Assembly: GCA_965278995.1 (NCBI GenBank)
Contig: OZ257136.1
Coordinates: 2,418,001-2,482,000, forward strand
Direction: 5' to 3'
From: JADJYF01 sp965278995
GTDB taxonomy: Bacteria > Pseudomonadota > Gammaproteobacteria > Ga0077536
Length of the DNA stretch: 64,000 bases
Shown here: piece by piece, positions 26,201 through 35,476 of the stretch
How the letters are laid out: the number at the start of each line of letters is the position of its first letter
How positions within the stretch are numbered: position 1 is the stretch's first letter
Notes under the pieces: generated by a model
The model's database searches: none
What the model was told of the DNA's origin: nothing
What the model saw: only the letters and a program-made list of their open reading frames with translations
Program-made: the position numbers and the translations under genes

Positions 26201-26621
26201 GCAGCTCGACGGCGTGTGCCGCATTCTTGAAACGACCATTGCACCCGAGCTCGGCCATGGCTACACACTGGAGACGCTGCGCAGCCTGATCGCCAACATT
26301 CGCATGTTGAGCCGCTCATGGGAGCGATTGCTGCCGTTCCTGCAGTGGGACAACGCCGCCACTTCAGCGTTGCTGCTTGCAGCGCGCGTTGAGGTTGATG
26401 CCGCTCTCGGCTCACGTATCGATACGGCGCTCGCCCAAGCGCCGGCCGAATCGACTGACGGCATTGCGGCCGACAGCTTCAACACGGCGCTGCGCGGCCT
26501 GCTCGCCGAATGTGTGGACCTCTCGCCGGCGCTGCACGAGCGGGTCGTCGCGCATCTCGCTGAGCGCGCCGTGCGATACCCGCTGCGGCTGACGGGCGCC
26601 GTTCCGAAACACCAGAGCTGA
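26181..26621 (+). CDS. Small helical protein beside phosphotransferase, unknown function
   Basis: A 146-residue, mainly helical protein (EQLDGVCRILETTIAPELG, LRSLIANIRMLSRSW). It overlaps the phosphotransferase gene by 20 bases. In other bacteria a small helical protein of this style is often encoded directly after ACAD-linked phosphotransferases, possibly the DUF6285 family; I could not verify that. No membrane segments or catalytic motifs are visible. An accessory subunit of the kinase is the natural guess. Confidence 0.75.
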   Translation: MRPTVTEQLDGVCRILETTIAPELGHGYTLETLRSLIANIRMLSRSWERLLPFLQWDNAATSALLLAARVEVDAALGSRIDTALAQAPAESTDGIAADSFNTALRGLLAECVDLSPALHERVVAHLAERAVRYPLRLTGAVPKHQS

Positions 26622-26637
26622 GCGAGCACCACCGAAC

Positions 26638-27750
26638 ATGCTGACCGCGATGGACGACACCTTGTGGCACCAGCTGCCAACCACGTTCGATCATGTCGGC
26701 ACCAGCGATCCACGCTTTTTCGATCGCTACTGGTTCGCCTTTTACGAGCCCGACGGCAACGGCGCAGCACAGGTGACCATGGGCGCCTATCGCAACATGA
26801 ATGTGCTGGACGGAGCCGCTGTCGTGATCCACAACGGCGAGCAATACAACGTCCGTGCGTCGCAGTCGCTGGGTTCGACCATCGTGACGCGCTGTGGTCC
26901 TATCGGTATCGAAGTCGTCGTGCCATTGCAGACATTCCGCCTGACCATCGCCGCCGACAATCATCTGCGCGGGGAAATCGAGTGGACCGGCATCGTCCCA
27001 CCGCATGAAGAACAACCGCACTTCAGGCGCGAGCGTGCACGTGTCGTCGAGGACTACCAGCGCTTCGATCAGATCGGACTCGCCAGCGGCTGGCTGGAAG
27101 CTGGCGGCAAGCGCATCGCCGTCGAGCGCTGGTGGGCGTGCCGGGATCATTCCTGGGGTGTACGTCCGCGCATGGGCATACGCGAACCGGTGACCGGCGA
27201 ACCCGAGACGCTGGCCGAAAGAGGCTTTGTCCTGTCGTTTCTTTTTTTCTCGACTGCCACGCTCGCCGGGCACGTGCTGTTGAGTGGCCGCGACGGTGAT
27301 CTGCGCTATACCACTGGTGCCATCCGTGAGGTAGCGAGCGGGCGCGAATGGAGCGTCGAGACGCTCGATCTCGACGTCAGCCTGCAGAACGGCACGCGGC
27401 GGTTTCACACGGCGACGGTGACCGCGCGCCTGGTCGGAGGCGACTCGCTGGTCCTGCACGCTGCTGCGCAAGGCCCTTCGATCGCAATGCAGGGCCTCGG
27501 CTACAGCGGAGGTTATGACGACCGCAAAGGGCTCGGCGTCTGGCGCGGCGCTGAGCTCGTCGAAACCGATGTATGGGATGTCTCGGCGCCAGCCCGCATC
27601 GTTTATGGTCAGGGTCGCAGCAACGAGCACTGGCATCGCATTCAGCCGGTTGCAGTGACGGCGACATTGAACGGCGCGGAAACGAGTCGCGGCAATGGCA
27701 GCATGACGCTGATCCTGAGCGGTCGCCTGCCCGATCTCGGCCTCGACTGA
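26638..27750 (+). CDS. Conserved hypothetical, CrtC/lipocalin-like beta-barrel
   Basis: A 370-residue protein rich in predicted beta strands. Segments such as RYWFAFYEPDGNGAAQVTMG, RWWACRDHSWGVRPRMG and the C-terminal GQGRSNEHWHRIQPV recall the hydroxyneurosporene-synthase (CrtC/AttH)-like superfamily of two lipocalin-like barrels. Relatives in catabolic clusters carry DUF7064/7065-type names, which I recall only loosely. No signal peptide is evident. It sits 16 bases after the small helical gene and 20 before the CoA transferase, probably one operon from 25139. Function is unknown; a hydrophobic ligand is likely. Confidence 0.75.
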   Translation: MLTAMDDTLWHQLPTTFDHVGTSDPRFFDRYWFAFYEPDGNGAAQVTMGAYRNMNVLDGAAVVIHNGEQYNVRASQSLGSTIVTRCGPIGIEVVVPLQTFRLTIAADNHLRGEIEWTGIVPPHEEQPHFRRERARVVEDYQRFDQIGLASGWLEAGGKRIAVERWWACRDHSWGVRPRMGIREPVTGEPETLAERGFVLSFLFFSTATLAGHVLLSGRDGDLRYTTGAIREVASGREWSVETLDLDVSLQNGTRRFHTATVTARLVGGDSLVLHAAAQGPSIAMQGLGYSGGYDDRKGLGVWRGAELVETDVWDVSAPARIVYGQGRSNEHWHRIQPVAVTATLNGAETSRGNGSMTLILSGRLPDLGLD

Positions 27751-27770
27751 TCGGCATGGAACGCTGATCG

Positions 27771-28958
27771 ATGCACGACTCGACTGTACCGCCGGCGACC
27801 GATACAGTGATGTCCGCACTGCCACTGGCCGGCATCAAGGTCATCGAGTTCGCGCAGATGGTTGCAGCGCCGTCGGCCGGCATGCTGCTGGCCGACTATG
27901 GCGCCGATGTCATCAAGGTTGAACCACCCGAAGGCGATAACGCCCGCCAGCTGCGCTCTGCCGCCGCGACCGGGCTACCGGTCTCGCCGATCTTTCTCGC
28001 CTATAACCGCGGCAAGCGGCTCATCCGCCTCGATCTGCGCCAGGTGGAAGATCTCGCCACCGCACACCGTCTGATTGCAACAGCGGATGTCCTCATCGAA
28101 GCCTCGCGACCCGGCGCCATGCAGCGCCTCGGTCTCGGCGCCGAGGACACCATGGCGCTCAATCCGCGCTTGATTTACGCCTCGGTGTCAGGTTTCGGCT
28201 GGACGGCAAGCGTCCAGGACAAACGCGGCGTCGATCTGATTGTGCAGGCCGAGAGCGGCATCATGTCGATGACCGGGCGCGCCGAGGAGCCGACCAAAGT
28301 CGGCTTCACGGTTGTCGATGCTGCGACTGGCCACGCGCTCTGCCACGGCATCCTCGCTGCGCTGTTGCGGCGTGCGCGTTCCGGCCGCGGCGATGTCGTG
28401 CAAACGAGCCTCTATGACGTTGCACTGCATCTGCAATCGGGCCCGCTGGTCGAATATCTGATGACCGGGCAGCAGGTTCCGCGCAGTGGCAACAGTGCGC
28501 CGCTCAGCGCCCCGGCCGATCTGCTGCATTGTGGCGAAGGCGCCATCGTGATCTCCGCTTATCTCGAGCATCACTGGCGGACCTTCATCCGCCTGCTCGG
28601 TGACGAATCTCTCGGTCAGGACAGTCGATTCGTTACCGTTGCCGGACGTATCCGCCATCGTGGCGAACTCATCGCGGCGTTGGAATCGCTGCTGGCGACG
28701 CGTAGCGCCGCCGAATGGGAACACCTGCTGGGCGAGGCCGGTTTGCTGGTCGGGCAGGTCAAGAATTATGCCGAGGTCGTTCGTTCACCGTATACGACAG
28801 AAGCACAGATAATCGCGCGCGCCGGCGAGTCTTACGGTCTGCACAATCCGGCGCACCTGACGACGATCCCGCGCGGCGACCTGCATGCTTCTACCGAGCA
28901 CACTGCTGCGGAGATCGATTGGCTGGCGGCACCCGCATCGGCCGACAGCGACATGTGA
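27771..28958 (+). CDS. CaiB/BaiF-family (type III) CoA transferase
   Basis: A 395-residue enzyme that moves CoA between acids via an aspartyl intermediate. The opening LAGIKVIEFAQMVAAPSAG, the LLADYGADVIKVEPPEGDNA motif and the VVDAATGHALCHGILAALL segment, with the probable catalytic Asp, are diagnostic. It is the last gene of the plus-strand operon starting at 25139. A CoA transferase, kinase-like and dehydrogenase genes together suggest handling of one acyl-CoA series. Confidence 0.92.
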   Translation: MHDSTVPPATDTVMSALPLAGIKVIEFAQMVAAPSAGMLLADYGADVIKVEPPEGDNARQLRSAAATGLPVSPIFLAYNRGKRLIRLDLRQVEDLATAHRLIATADVLIEASRPGAMQRLGLGAEDTMALNPRLIYASVSGFGWTASVQDKRGVDLIVQAESGIMSMTGRAEEPTKVGFTVVDAATGHALCHGILAALLRRARSGRGDVVQTSLYDVALHLQSGPLVEYLMTGQQVPRSGNSAPLSAPADLLHCGEGAIVISAYLEHHWRTFIRLLGDESLGQDSRFVTVAGRIRHRGELIAALESLLATRSAAEWEHLLGEAGLLVGQVKNYAEVVRSPYTTEAQIIARAGESYGLHNPAHLTTIPRGDLHASTEHTAAEIDWLAAPASADSDM

Positions 28959-28980
28959 CGGCGCTATACGCCGCGCCTGT

Positions 28981-29562
28981 TCAACGAAAAGCAGCCGGTA
29001 GAAACGGCCGCGTGGCCGCGATGCGCATGGCCAGCGTGACGACATCCTCCGCGGCCGGCTTCGTGATGACCGGACGGTCGAGTTCGAAAACATCCTCACC
29101 GAGCAGCTTCGCCTGCGCGTCATACGGCCAGAACATGGCCAGCGGACTGCTCTGCACATAAATGGTCGCCGCCTCAAACGGGCCGCTGTTGCCCTCGGCG
29201 GTAAGCTGCTCACCGGACACGAATCGGATCAAGGTCGAGTAGGACGACAATCCCCAGTCGTTCACCATCAGCTGTTCGTCGTTCAACATGATCACTTCGC
29301 GATTGACGGCGTCGTAATAAGCTTGCACCGCGGTCATCCCGTTATAGACCGCCAGCTGGGCACCGTGCCGTTTGACGCGGTACAGCGGTTGCGCGACGGT
29401 TCGCGCCGGATGCAGGATTTCCTGGTCACGGTTGGAGAACTCGAACGCTGCGTGTTCGCAGTAGTTCTCGAGTATGGCTTTACGGTGCGGCACCGTTTCA
29501 CTGTCCGCGGCCCGACGCGCCGCCTGCATGTACAGCACGAATTTTTCGAGATAGATGCTCAT
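28981..29562 (-). CDS. SnoaL-like/NTF2-fold-type hypothetical protein
   Basis: A 193-residue protein. Its length and alternating segments (ILENYCEHAAFEFSNRDQEI, MTAVQAYYDAVNREVIMLND, VNDWGLSSYSTLIRFVSGEQL) are compatible with an NTF2-like fold, but the match is loose. It is probably cytoplasmic. It shares an ATGA overlap with the stop of the LLM oxidoreductase upstream (29559-30605), so the two are co-translated. An accessory role in the LLM reaction is an inference from this coupling. Confidence 0.75.
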   Translation of the reverse strand: MSIYLEKFVLYMQAARRAADSETVPHRKAILENYCEHAAFEFSNRDQEILHPARTVAQPLYRVKRHGAQLAVYNGMTAVQAYYDAVNREVIMLNDEQLMVNDWGLSSYSTLIRFVSGEQLTAEGNSGPFEAATIYVQSSPLAMFWPYDAQAKLLGEDVFELDRPVITKPAAEDVVTLAMRIAATRPFLPAAFR

Positions 29563-30605
29563 CGGTTTTTCCCTGGCGGCAGTCCAGTCAACTGCGATTC
29601 AATGGAGAAAGCGTTCCGTGCAAATGCATCTGCACCACTCTTGAATACTGCGGCAGTCGTTGCCTGCGGGCTCACGACTATCGTCTCGATGCCAGCATCG
29701 AAATCAGCGCGCACGCTCTCCTGGCAATCCGCCGCAGTACCGGCAGTGAAGATGCGCCGGACCATGGCATCGTCGATCGCCCGGAGCGCCCGCGCCCGGT
29801 CACGCGCGGCGTAAGCGGCCCGGATCTCGGCAACGGCTGTGCCATAACCAAGCCGGACCATGACCTCCTGATAAGCCGGCGCCGAGCCATAGAAAGCAAC
29901 CTGTTCACGCATCTTGTTCAGCGCGGCCGCGGCGTCATCGGTGACGTAGAAGGCGCGACGTCGCACGAGTTCGATGTCTGCGAGGCGACGACCCGCGCGC
30001 TTCGCGCCAATCTCGATGTGCGTGAACGCCCAGTCGTAGCGATCCGGCGGCGTAAAGTCATTCAGGATCACGCCGTCGGCAATTTCTCCAGCCAGTTCGA
30101 GCATCTTCGGGCCGATGGCGCCGAGATGGATGGGCACAGCCGCCGTCGGGCGCTCCTTCAGCTGGAATCCTTGACTGCGGATCTGGGTCCCGGCGTAGGC
30201 GGTCTTTTCACCGGCAAAAATCGCTCGCAGCAGTTCGATCGTTTCGCGCACATGGGTCAAAGGGCGCGCATAGCGCAAGCCGTACCAGCGTTCGATCATG
30301 TTCGAGGTCGAGGCGCCCAGGCCAAGCACGAAACGTGCTGGCGCACGTTGTTCGGCAGCGACGACGCTGGTTGCGAGCAGTGGCGGCGGACGATTGAAGA
30401 CCGGCACGATACCGGTACATAGGCGAATGCGGCTGGTTGCGGTGCCGAGAGCGGCGGCCAGCGTGATGGGATCCTGCAAACCCTCGGCATCGGGCAGCCA
30501 CAGGTCATCGTAACCCGCCTGCTCCGCCCACAGGCCGCGTTCGAAACCGGCCTCGAGTCCAGGTGCCGGCCACAACATCAGACCCAAGCGTTTCGCGCGC
30601 GTCAT
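29559..30605 (-). CDS. LLM-class flavin oxidoreductase
   Basis: A 348-residue luciferase-like TIM-barrel enzyme. Motifs are GLWAEQAGYDDLWLPDAEG, SRIRLCTGIVPVFNRPP and ARFVLGLGASTSNMIERWYG, then IHLGAIGPKMLELAGEIADG, a combination typical of F420-dependent members. GGAG lies five bases before ATG 30605, which was chosen over the in-frame GTG two codons upstream. It is coupled to the SnoaL-like gene. Substrate unknown. Confidence 0.9.
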   Translation of the reverse strand: MTRAKRLGLMLWPAPGLEAGFERGLWAEQAGYDDLWLPDAEGLQDPITLAAALGTATSRIRLCTGIVPVFNRPPPLLATSVVAAEQRAPARFVLGLGASTSNMIERWYGLRYARPLTHVRETIELLRAIFAGEKTAYAGTQIRSQGFQLKERPTAAVPIHLGAIGPKMLELAGEIADGVILNDFTPPDRYDWAFTHIEIGAKRAGRRLADIELVRRRAFYVTDDAAAALNKMREQVAFYGSAPAYQEVMVRLGYGTAVAEIRAAYAARDRARALRAIDDAMVRRIFTAGTAADCQESVRADFDAGIETIVVSPQATTAAVFKSGADAFARNAFSIESQLTGLPPGKNR

Positions 30606-30696
30606 ATGCACTCCAGGGCATCAAGTCGCAGTATTCTGTGGCGCCAGCCGCAACCTGCCAAGCGGAACCCACTTTGCCTTCTACCGGAGCCAACCG

Positions 30697-31527
30697 ATGA
30701 ACGACCAACTGATCCTGCTCGATGATCCCCGACCGCGAGTGCGCCGCATTACGTTGAATCGCCCGGACAAGCGCAATCCCTTGTCGAACGCACTGCGCAC
30801 ACAGCTGTTCGAGGCACTCGATAGCGCTGACAGCGATCCGGCCGTTGCCGTCATCGTCATCCGTGGCGCCGGCCCGAGTTTCTGCGCCGGCTACGATCTG
30901 AAAACGGACGTCCACGAAGGCCAGCCGTGGCACACCGCGGCGGGGCTCGGCAACTGGCCTCGACACGTCGTCGAAGGTTGTTTTCACATGTGGGATCTCG
31001 CCAAACCGCTCATTGCCCAGGTCCACGGCTTCTGTCTCGCCGGCGGCACTGAACTCGCGACCGGGTGCGATCTCGTATACGTCGCCGAAGATGCGCAGAT
31101 CGGATATCCGGTCGTACGATCGATGAGCCCGCCCGACAATCAGTTCTATCCGTGGATAGTCGGTTTCCGTCGCGCCATGGAGATGATGCTGACCGGCGAT
31201 TCCATTTCCGGTCTGGAGGCTGTCGAGTGTGGCTTTGCCAATCGCGCTTTCCCGGCCGCCGAGCTCGAAACGGCAGTGCTCGACATTGCCGAGCGCGTAG
31301 CGCGCGTGCCAGTCGATATCCAGCAGATCAATAAACGCGCCGTCCACCGGCAGATGGACGCAATGGGACTGCGCGCCGGCATTCGTGCCGGCACCGAGCT
31401 GCAGCAGATGGGCATGCATACCCAATCGACCCAGGCGCATATGCTGGAACTGCGCGAGAACCTGACGGCAGCGCTCAGTAAACGCGATCAGGATTTCGGC
31501 GACTATCGCACGCAGACGAAGCCCTGA
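30697..31527 (+). CDS. Enoyl-CoA hydratase/isomerase family protein
   Basis: A 276-residue crotonase-fold protein. The oxyanion segments are PSFCAGYDLKTD and HGFCLAGGTELATGCD, with the following QIGYPVVRSMSPP in the substrate region. It is divergent from the LLM gene at 29559-30605 and five bases ahead of the DUF485/symporter pair. It is longer at the C-terminus than the 251-residue paralogue at 19314. Exact substrate unknown. Confidence 0.9.
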   Translation: MNDQLILLDDPRPRVRRITLNRPDKRNPLSNALRTQLFEALDSADSDPAVAVIVIRGAGPSFCAGYDLKTDVHEGQPWHTAAGLGNWPRHVVEGCFHMWDLAKPLIAQVHGFCLAGGTELATGCDLVYVAEDAQIGYPVVRSMSPPDNQFYPWIVGFRRAMEMMLTGDSISGLEAVECGFANRAFPAAELETAVLDIAERVARVPVDIQQINKRAVHRQMDAMGLRAGIRAGTELQQMGMHTQSTQAHMLELRENLTAALSKRDQDFGDYRTQTKP

Positions 31528-31532
31528 ACTGC

Positions 31533-31847
31533 ATGACAACGGCGGACACAGACTGGTCAACCATACACGCGACGGCCGCCTTCCAGGCGTTGCACCGTCG
31601 CAAATCGCGCTTCCTGTGGCGGCTGATGGCATTCTCGGTCATCTACTACTTTTTGCTGCCGGCAGGCGCCGCGTACTTCACCGACCTCTATCGCCTGCCG
31701 GTCTGGGGGCCGGTGAATGTCGGGCTGGTCTTTGCGCTTTCGCAATTTCTGGTTGCCTGGGGTGTCGCATTTATCTATGCGCGCAGAGCCGGTGACTTTG
31801 ATGCGCAGGCGGCAGCGATCGCGGGCGAGGTCGGCAAGCGAAAATGA
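31533..31847 (+). CDS. DUF485 membrane protein (YjcH-like)
   Basis: A 104-residue protein with two membrane segments (LMAFSVIYYFLLPAGAAYF and VNVGLVFALSQFLVAWGVAF) and the family segment YARRAGDFDAQA at its end. DUF485 proteins accompany acetate-type sodium/solute symporters. Its stop overlaps the symporter start (ATGA), and it follows the enoyl-CoA hydratase by five bases. Confidence 0.92.
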   Translation: MTTADTDWSTIHATAAFQALHRRKSRFLWRLMAFSVIYYFLLPAGAAYFTDLYRLPVWGPVNVGLVFALSQFLVAWGVAFIYARRAGDFDAQAAAIAGEVGKRK

Positions 31848-33748
31848 ATAACCTGTCGTTCCATCATCGGTGCGCCGCGTTGGGGGCGCTCTTGATAACT
31901 GCCGTGCCCGTGCATGCGCAAACAATCTCCACGCAGTGGCGACCACTGACGCTCGGTGTGTTTGCAGCGATCATTGCCGTAACGTTGTACGTGACTTATC
32001 TCGCGGCACGGCGAGTCAGGACATCGGCCGATTTCTATGCCGCCAGCGGCAGCATAGGCGGCGTACAGAATGGTTGGGCAATCGCCGGCGACTATCTGTC
32101 GGCGGCCTCGTTTCTCGGCATCGCCGGGCTCATCTCACTGTACGGCTACGACGGCTTCATGTACTCGGTCGGCTGGCTGGTCGCCTACATCACCGTGCTG
32201 CTGGTGATCGCGGAGCCTTGTCGCAACATCGGCCGGTACACGATGGGCGACATCCTCGCCTTCCGCAATCACCCGCGCACGGTGCGTGCGTCCATGGCGA
32301 TATCGACGATCACGGTCGCGACTTTTTATTTGACAGCCCAGATGGTCGGCGGCGGCGTGCTGGTCAAAACATTGATCGGCATCGATTATGAATATTCGGT
32401 CATTGCTGTCGGCATGCTGATGCTGGGTTACGTGCTGTTCGGCGGCATGGTCGCGACAACCTATGTTCAGATCATCAAGGCCGTCCTGCTGGTGCTGGCT
32501 TCACTGGCAATGGTCGTACTGGTGTGGTCGCAGTACGGTTTTGCCGGACCCGCCTACTTTCAGCATGTGATCGAGGATCCGAAAATCCAGGCCCGCGTGG
32601 CCACATTGCTCGGCGACGCTGCCAACCATTTGAGTGGCGAGGAACTCGGGCGGCGGTTTCTCGAACCGGGTCTGTATCTCAAGAGTCCGATAGATCAGAT
32701 ATCCCTCGGCATGGCGCTGGTACTGGGTACAGCCGGCATGCCGCATATCCTGATGCGCTTCTTTACCGTGCCCGATGCGCAGGCCGCCCGCACTTCGGTC
32801 ATCTGGGCCATGGCAATCATCGGCGGCTTCTATGTGTTGACGCTGTTTCTCGGCACGGGAGCCGCGATGCTGGTCGGACCAGACGCCATTCTCGCTGCCG
32901 ATCGCGGTGGCAACATGGCTGCACCGCTGCTGGCCCAATATCTCGGCGGTGGACCCGATGCGCTGCTTGGCAACCTGATGCTGTCGTTTGTCTCCGCGGT
33001 GGCGTTTGCCACGATCGTCGCTGTCGTCGCCGGGCTGGTGCTCGCTGCCGCCTCGGCCATGAGCCACGATATCTGGGTCGGCGTGATCAAGGGTGAGCAC
33101 GCCACTGACGAGGAGGAAACGCGGGCGGCACGCATTTGTTCGCTGATCGTCGGCGCGCTTGCCATCGCGATTGGCATTCTGGCGCAAGGCCAGAACGTCG
33201 CGCATCTGGTTGCACTGGCGTTTGCTGTCGCTGCTTCAGCCAACCTTCCGGTGATTCTATTGACGCTGTATTGGCGCCGCTGCAATACGGGCGGCGTGAT
33301 CGCTGGTCTGGTCTTCGGTACGGTCAGCGCCATCGGCCTGGTACTGGTCTCCCCGAATATGAGCTACCCGCTGCAGCAGCGCGCTGTTCAGCAAGCCCTG
33401 ATCGATACCAGCGCCACTCAGCTCGTTGCGCTGAGTGCGCAGCTCAGCGCGACACAGGCTTCACCTGCCGCGAACGCACTGAAACCTGCCCTCGAAGCGC
33501 ATGAACGCACACTCGTCAACGCGCAACGCGAACTCGATAAGCTCGGTACACACACGACCAGCATCGTTGGTCTTGAGGAACCGCTGTTCGCCTTGCGTAA
33601 TCCTGGGATCATCTCCATTCCGCTCGGCTTTCTCGCCGTCATCATCGGTTCGTTGTGTTATCGCGATCCACGCGCTTTAGCGATGTGGGAGGAACTGCAT
33701 GTACGCTCGAATACCGGTATGGGTCGTGCTGGGAGTCTGCGTCACTAA
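31844..33748 (+). CDS. Sodium/acetate-type symporter (SSS family)
   Basis: A 634-residue permease related to ActP. It has a cleavable-looking N-terminus (LLITAVPVHAQ) and then about 13 membrane helices, with signature stretches RRVRTSADFYAASGSIGG, GWAIAGDYLSAASFLG and YTMGDILAFRN. It is about 80 residues longer than E. coli ActP, because of a hydrophilic helical insert (about residues 510-570, SATQLVALSAQLSATQASPA onward) between the last two helices. Uptake of acetate or another short carboxylate is the likely role. The gene ends 11 bases before a large palindromic element. Confidence 0.9.
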   Translation: MNNLSFHHRCAALGALLITAVPVHAQTISTQWRPLTLGVFAAIIAVTLYVTYLAARRVRTSADFYAASGSIGGVQNGWAIAGDYLSAASFLGIAGLISLYGYDGFMYSVGWLVAYITVLLVIAEPCRNIGRYTMGDILAFRNHPRTVRASMAISTITVATFYLTAQMVGGGVLVKTLIGIDYEYSVIAVGMLMLGYVLFGGMVATTYVQIIKAVLLVLASLAMVVLVWSQYGFAGPAYFQHVIEDPKIQARVATLLGDAANHLSGEELGRRFLEPGLYLKSPIDQISLGMALVLGTAGMPHILMRFFTVPDAQAARTSVIWAMAIIGGFYVLTLFLGTGAAMLVGPDAILAADRGGNMAAPLLAQYLGGGPDALLGNLMLSFVSAVAFATIVAVVAGLVLAAASAMSHDIWVGVIKGEHATDEEETRAARICSLIVGALAIAIGILAQGQNVAHLVALAFAVAASANLPVILLTLYWRRCNTGGVIAGLVFGTVSAIGLVLVSPNMSYPLQQRAVQQALIDTSATQLVALSAQLSATQASPAANALKPALEAHERTLVNAQRELDKLGTHTTSIVGLEEPLFALRNPGIISIPLGFLAVIIGSLCYRDPRALAMWEELHVRSNTGMGRAGSLRH

Positions 33749-33758
33749 TCGGAGGCTG

Positions 33759-33929
33759 TTGTTCCGGATTCGGTTGAGCCTGAGGTAGGCCGTCGGCTGG
33801 GTAACGTGATCCGGGACACGCTACAAGTACATCCATGTAAGCTCGGGCGCGCACATCCCTGTGCGCGCACGGTCCCGGATCACGTTACCCAGCCGACGAC
33901 CTGTTACGTCGTGGGCGAATCCGGAACAA
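33759..33929. repeat. Large palindromic element A (core + variable arms)
   Basis: An inner inverted repeat of 27 perfect bases (33791-33817 with 33872-33898, beginning CGTCGGCTGGGTAACG) is flanked by an outer 14-base pair of arms (TTGTTCCGGATTCG, 33759-33772 with 33916-33929). Between the inner arms is a 54-base core with two hairpins: TACAT-CC-ATGTA and GCGCGCAC/GTGCGCGC. The core also occurs, in the other orientation, at 37955-38010, but the arms there are unrelated. It lies between convergent genes (symporter and PQQ dehydrogenase), so it probably also acts as a bidirectional terminator. Confidence 0.85.
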
Positions 33930-33931
33930 GT

Positions 33932-35275
33932 CTAAGCGCTCGATATTCGGCGCCAGCCATAGGTAGCGAGTGCCGCGGCGAGTGCCGCAGCCGCAATTAA
34001 CGGCATGACGGGTATCGGCGTTGCGGCGCAGTCGGTGCAGGTCTGGGCGATGGGCGCAAATCGATAGACTGCGCCCAGGCCTAGATAGACGACGTACAGG
34101 GCGCCGTCTGGGCCGGGGCGGAATGCCACAGGGCGGCTCGAGGAGAAATTGGCGAATTCTGCCGGTACGGCGCTGGCGACGCCATTGCGGGCAGCATTGA
34201 TCTGCAGCACTCTGACCCAGTGTGAACTCGAATCGCCGTAGACATAGCGCACACCGCCAAAGATCTGCTGCCACGCCGGCGTGTCGAGCAGATAACCACC
34301 GGAGATTGCCTGACCCTGACTGCGCGGATAAGAGAATACAGGCGCTGTGCACGGGCGCCCCGGCGTCGTGCCGAGATTGCAGTTCTTGCCGTCGACATTA
34401 CCCCACACGCGCGCGCCCTCGACGAACGGATAGCCGTAGTGCGCATCGCCGCCGCCGACGGAAACTTCTTCTTCGGTCGATTCGCCGACATCGCCTATCC
34501 ACATCAAGCCGGTCTCCGGATCGACAGACAGACGCCAGGGATTGCGGAATCCCCAGGCGTAAACGCGCGGGTCAGGTGCGGCTGTCGTCCACGCGCTGTT
34601 GGGACTGGTGCAGGCAGTGACGCTGGCGAGTGCGACCAGTGGATTGTCTGCCGGCACCGAGCCGTCGAGGTTGACGCGCAGGATCTTGCCGTTGCCCTTG
34701 TTCAGGCAACTGCCGTACTTGTTGGTCGGTGGTGAGGCATTGGCGCCGGTGTCACCGACCGCGACATACAGCTGGTTGTCGTAGACGGCAAGCCCGCCCC
34801 CATCGTGGTTGGCCGGCCCTTCGAGGCCCGGGCCATTGCCGCGCGAGGCAGCGATGATTGGCGTCGGGTCGACGATCAGCGTATCGGTGGGCGTTAGCGT
34901 CGCACGATAGACCCGGTGCTTGTCATTGGTCGGACCGTTGGAGACGTAGAAATAAAACGCGAGATTGGCGGCGACCTCAGGATCGGCGACGACGCCGAGC
35001 AGGCCTTTCTCTGAGGCGCTGTCGAGGGTGCCACCAAACGGATAGGCCAGCGAGTTGATGCTGCCATCGACGCGACGAACGATGACGCCGCCCCCTTTCT
35101 GGGTAAGGACGGCACGGCCGTCGGCGGCAAACGCGATATCCGTCGGCTGCGACGCCCCCGTGAGATAACTCGTATCGACATTGACTTTGCCGGCCCACTC
35201 ACTGGCCAGCATGGCGCCTGCAGGGCGAACTACCAGCGACAACAGCAGCACAACTGTTGCAGTGATCAGTCTCAT
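33932..35275 (-). CDS. PQQ-dependent sugar dehydrogenase-like protein with sorting tail
   Basis: A 447-residue exported beta-propeller of the soluble glucose dehydrogenase (GSDH) family. Signal peptide is at the N-terminus (VVLLLSLVVRPAGA). Propeller hallmarks are QPTDIAFAADGRAVLTQKGG, EGPANHDGGGLAVYDNQLYV with the conserved His, and DPRVYAWGFRNPWRLSVDP. The C-terminus (IPVMPLIAAAALAAALATYG then WRR) resembles a CTERM-type sorting tail or membrane anchor, not usual for this family. Members oxidise sugars with PQQ. No PQQ synthesis gene is in the window. Confidence 0.9.
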   Translation of the reverse strand: MRLITATVVLLLSLVVRPAGAMLASEWAGKVNVDTSYLTGASQPTDIAFAADGRAVLTQKGGGVIVRRVDGSINSLAYPFGGTLDSASEKGLLGVVADPEVAANLAFYFYVSNGPTNDKHRVYRATLTPTDTLIVDPTPIIAASRGNGPGLEGPANHDGGGLAVYDNQLYVAVGDTGANASPPTNKYGSCLNKGNGKILRVNLDGSVPADNPLVALASVTACTSPNSAWTTAAPDPRVYAWGFRNPWRLSVDPETGLMWIGDVGESTEEEVSVGGGDAHYGYPFVEGARVWGNVDGKNCNLGTTPGRPCTAPVFSYPRSQGQAISGGYLLDTPAWQQIFGGVRYVYGDSSSHWVRVLQINAARNGVASAVPAEFANFSSSRPVAFRPGPDGALYVVYLGLGAVYRFAPIAQTCTDCAATPIPVMPLIAAAALAAALATYGWRRISSA

Positions 35276-35476
35276 GGCTCCTCGCCTGCGCAGCGGCGCC
35301 TTGGTGGATGGACCCCGATGCTAGACAGAACACCATGACAGCAACCACCGTCTGCGCGCATAAAGCGGACGCATTACCGGTATTGACGGTGCGCTGATCG
35401 CGCAAGCGCCCCGCGTCCGACCCCGGCCCGGCACCGAGACAAGCGGAATATCTATCTGCCGGGCATTTTTTGCCGC

